In this document: piece after piece, positions 63,422-64,000 of the stretch
Layout: each line of letters opens with the position of its first letter
Position numbering within the stretch: position 1 is the first letter of the stretch
Assembly (NCBI RefSeq): GCF_011046975.1
Contig: NZ_CP049253.1
Location: 1,860,001-1,924,000 of the forward strand
Length of the DNA stretch: 64,000 nucleotides
Source of the DNA: Microbacterium amylolyticum
Lineage (GTDB): Bacteria; Actinomycetota; Actinomycetes; Actinomycetales; Microbacteriaceae
Reading direction: 5' to 3'
Made by a program: the position numbers and the translations under genes
Notes under the pieces: generated by a model
Database searches by the model: none
Told to the model about the DNA's origin: nothing
Seen by the model: only the letters and a program-made list of their open reading frames with translations

Positions 63422-64000
63422 TCAGCCGCGCACGGCGCTTGCGACATCAGGGAACGACGTGGGGACGTACCCGCCGCGTGCCTGCTCGCCCCGCACAAGC
63501 TCACCCGTGCCGGTTTCGGCGGCGCCAAGTACGCCCCAAGGATCGACGATCCGCACGTCGTGGCCGTCAACGTGAAGGCGGCGAATGCCCTCGAGCATCA
63601 TGCGCCTGGCGATGTCGTTCGTGCGGTGCACGCGATCGAGATCGATGACGACCGGTGGGTCGCCTGCTGGTTCCTGTTCGAACACTCGCAGCACGTGTTC
63701 GGCCTCAACGATGTGCAGGTCGCCCATGATTTCGTGCACCGCGACGCCATCGCTCTCATGCCGCCTCGACACGGAACGGGAGGATTCCGTTGCGGTCATG
63801 AGGTGCAAGCCCAGGTCTTGGTTCATACGCTCGAACAGGCGAACTCCGCGGGTGCTGTTGCCATGCGGGTCGAGACGGGGCGAAAACACGGCCATGGCAA
63901 GCTGGCCGGGCAGCACGCCCATCAGCCATCCGGGCGAGGTCGCGCACGGTCACCGACGCCGAGCACTGGCGGGTGTAGCCGCGGACGATGTCGCTGGGAT
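63422..64000 (-). pseudogene. glsA: Glutaminase with STAS domain, internal deletion, 5' end outside window
   Basis: Right-edge sequence reads DIVRGYTRQCSASVTVRDLARMAD, the mid part of a serine-dependent glutaminase. Without the expected 70 or so residues it jumps, in another frame, to GVLPGQLAMAVFSPRLDPHG and a C-terminal STAS domain (VVIDLDRVHRTNDIARRM). The lost part includes the conserved glycine-rich loop near the active site. Out-of-frame deletion, so inactive. Confidence 0.75.

Overview
The window is high-GC actinobacterial chromosome. Gene style and content (ClpC, F420/LLM-type oxidoreductases, an AI-2E transporter, alpha-D-glucose phosphoglucomutase, ECF sigma plus DUF4349, RadA, and many start codons preceded at 6-7 nt by a TANNNT box) suggest Microbacteriaceae, probably a Microbacterium-like organism. 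That placement is inference. No rRNA or CRISPR array is visible; there is one tRNA gene.

Layout. 1-4.7 kb: rhamnose catabolism in operon order (isomerase, bifunctional aldolase/dehydrogenase, rhamnulokinase). 4.8-23.0 kb: mostly housekeeping and export genes: Bcr/CflA transporter, lipase, Tat-exported DyP peroxidase with a beta-helix lipoprotein, MarR-MFS pair, lipoate ligase, orphan DNA methyltransferase, tandem GNAT, LLM enzymes, pgm, pheA and an acyltransferase. 23.1-24.35 kb: decayed remnants of a Na+/H+ antiporter and a dicarboxylate symporter. 25.2-35.8 kb: a defence island with an XRE regulator divergent from a 1683-aa Type ISP restriction-modification enzyme, an IS1634-type element flanked by a 52-54 bp target duplication, a decayed MNT nucleotidyltransferase antitoxin, a MazG-like pyrophosphohydrolase overlapping a GIY-YIG/DUF2075 helicase, and a frameshifted DUF6880-like gene. 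36-41.4 kb: a cell-wall-anchored GH10 xylanase, a spermidine-synthase-like protein and ClpC.

41.4-47.9 kb looks like a bacteriocin locus. A short, Trp-rich, strongly cationic peptide without acidic residues resembles the aureocin A53/lacticin Q leaderless bacteriocins. Two bPH2-domain membrane proteins (YdbS/YdbT-like) and a small membrane protein follow it on the same strand. A two-component system and an ABC-2 exporter lie next to it. The peptide frame is offset by one base from its well-placed GTG/RBS, and upstream lie truncated remains of a second two-component system, so the locus may be silenced or regulated unusually.

48.1-52.8 kb: ECF sigma/DUF4349 pair, N-acetyltransferase, two small proteins and RadA. 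53.0-54.6 kb: tRNA-Ser(CGA) followed by a frameshifted IS481-type element. 54.9-60.1 kb: a secreted 1741-aa protein with two GH13 amylase domains flanking CBM and FN3 modules, two of which are a nearly perfect 279-bp tandem repeat with codon use unlike the catalytic parts; a LacI-type palindrome lies upstream. 60.1-64 kb: a lipoprotein, then a degraded stretch (IS3 remnant, acetyltransferase scrap, truncated siderophore-binding protein, two small membrane proteins, and a glutaminase with an internal deletion running off the right edge).
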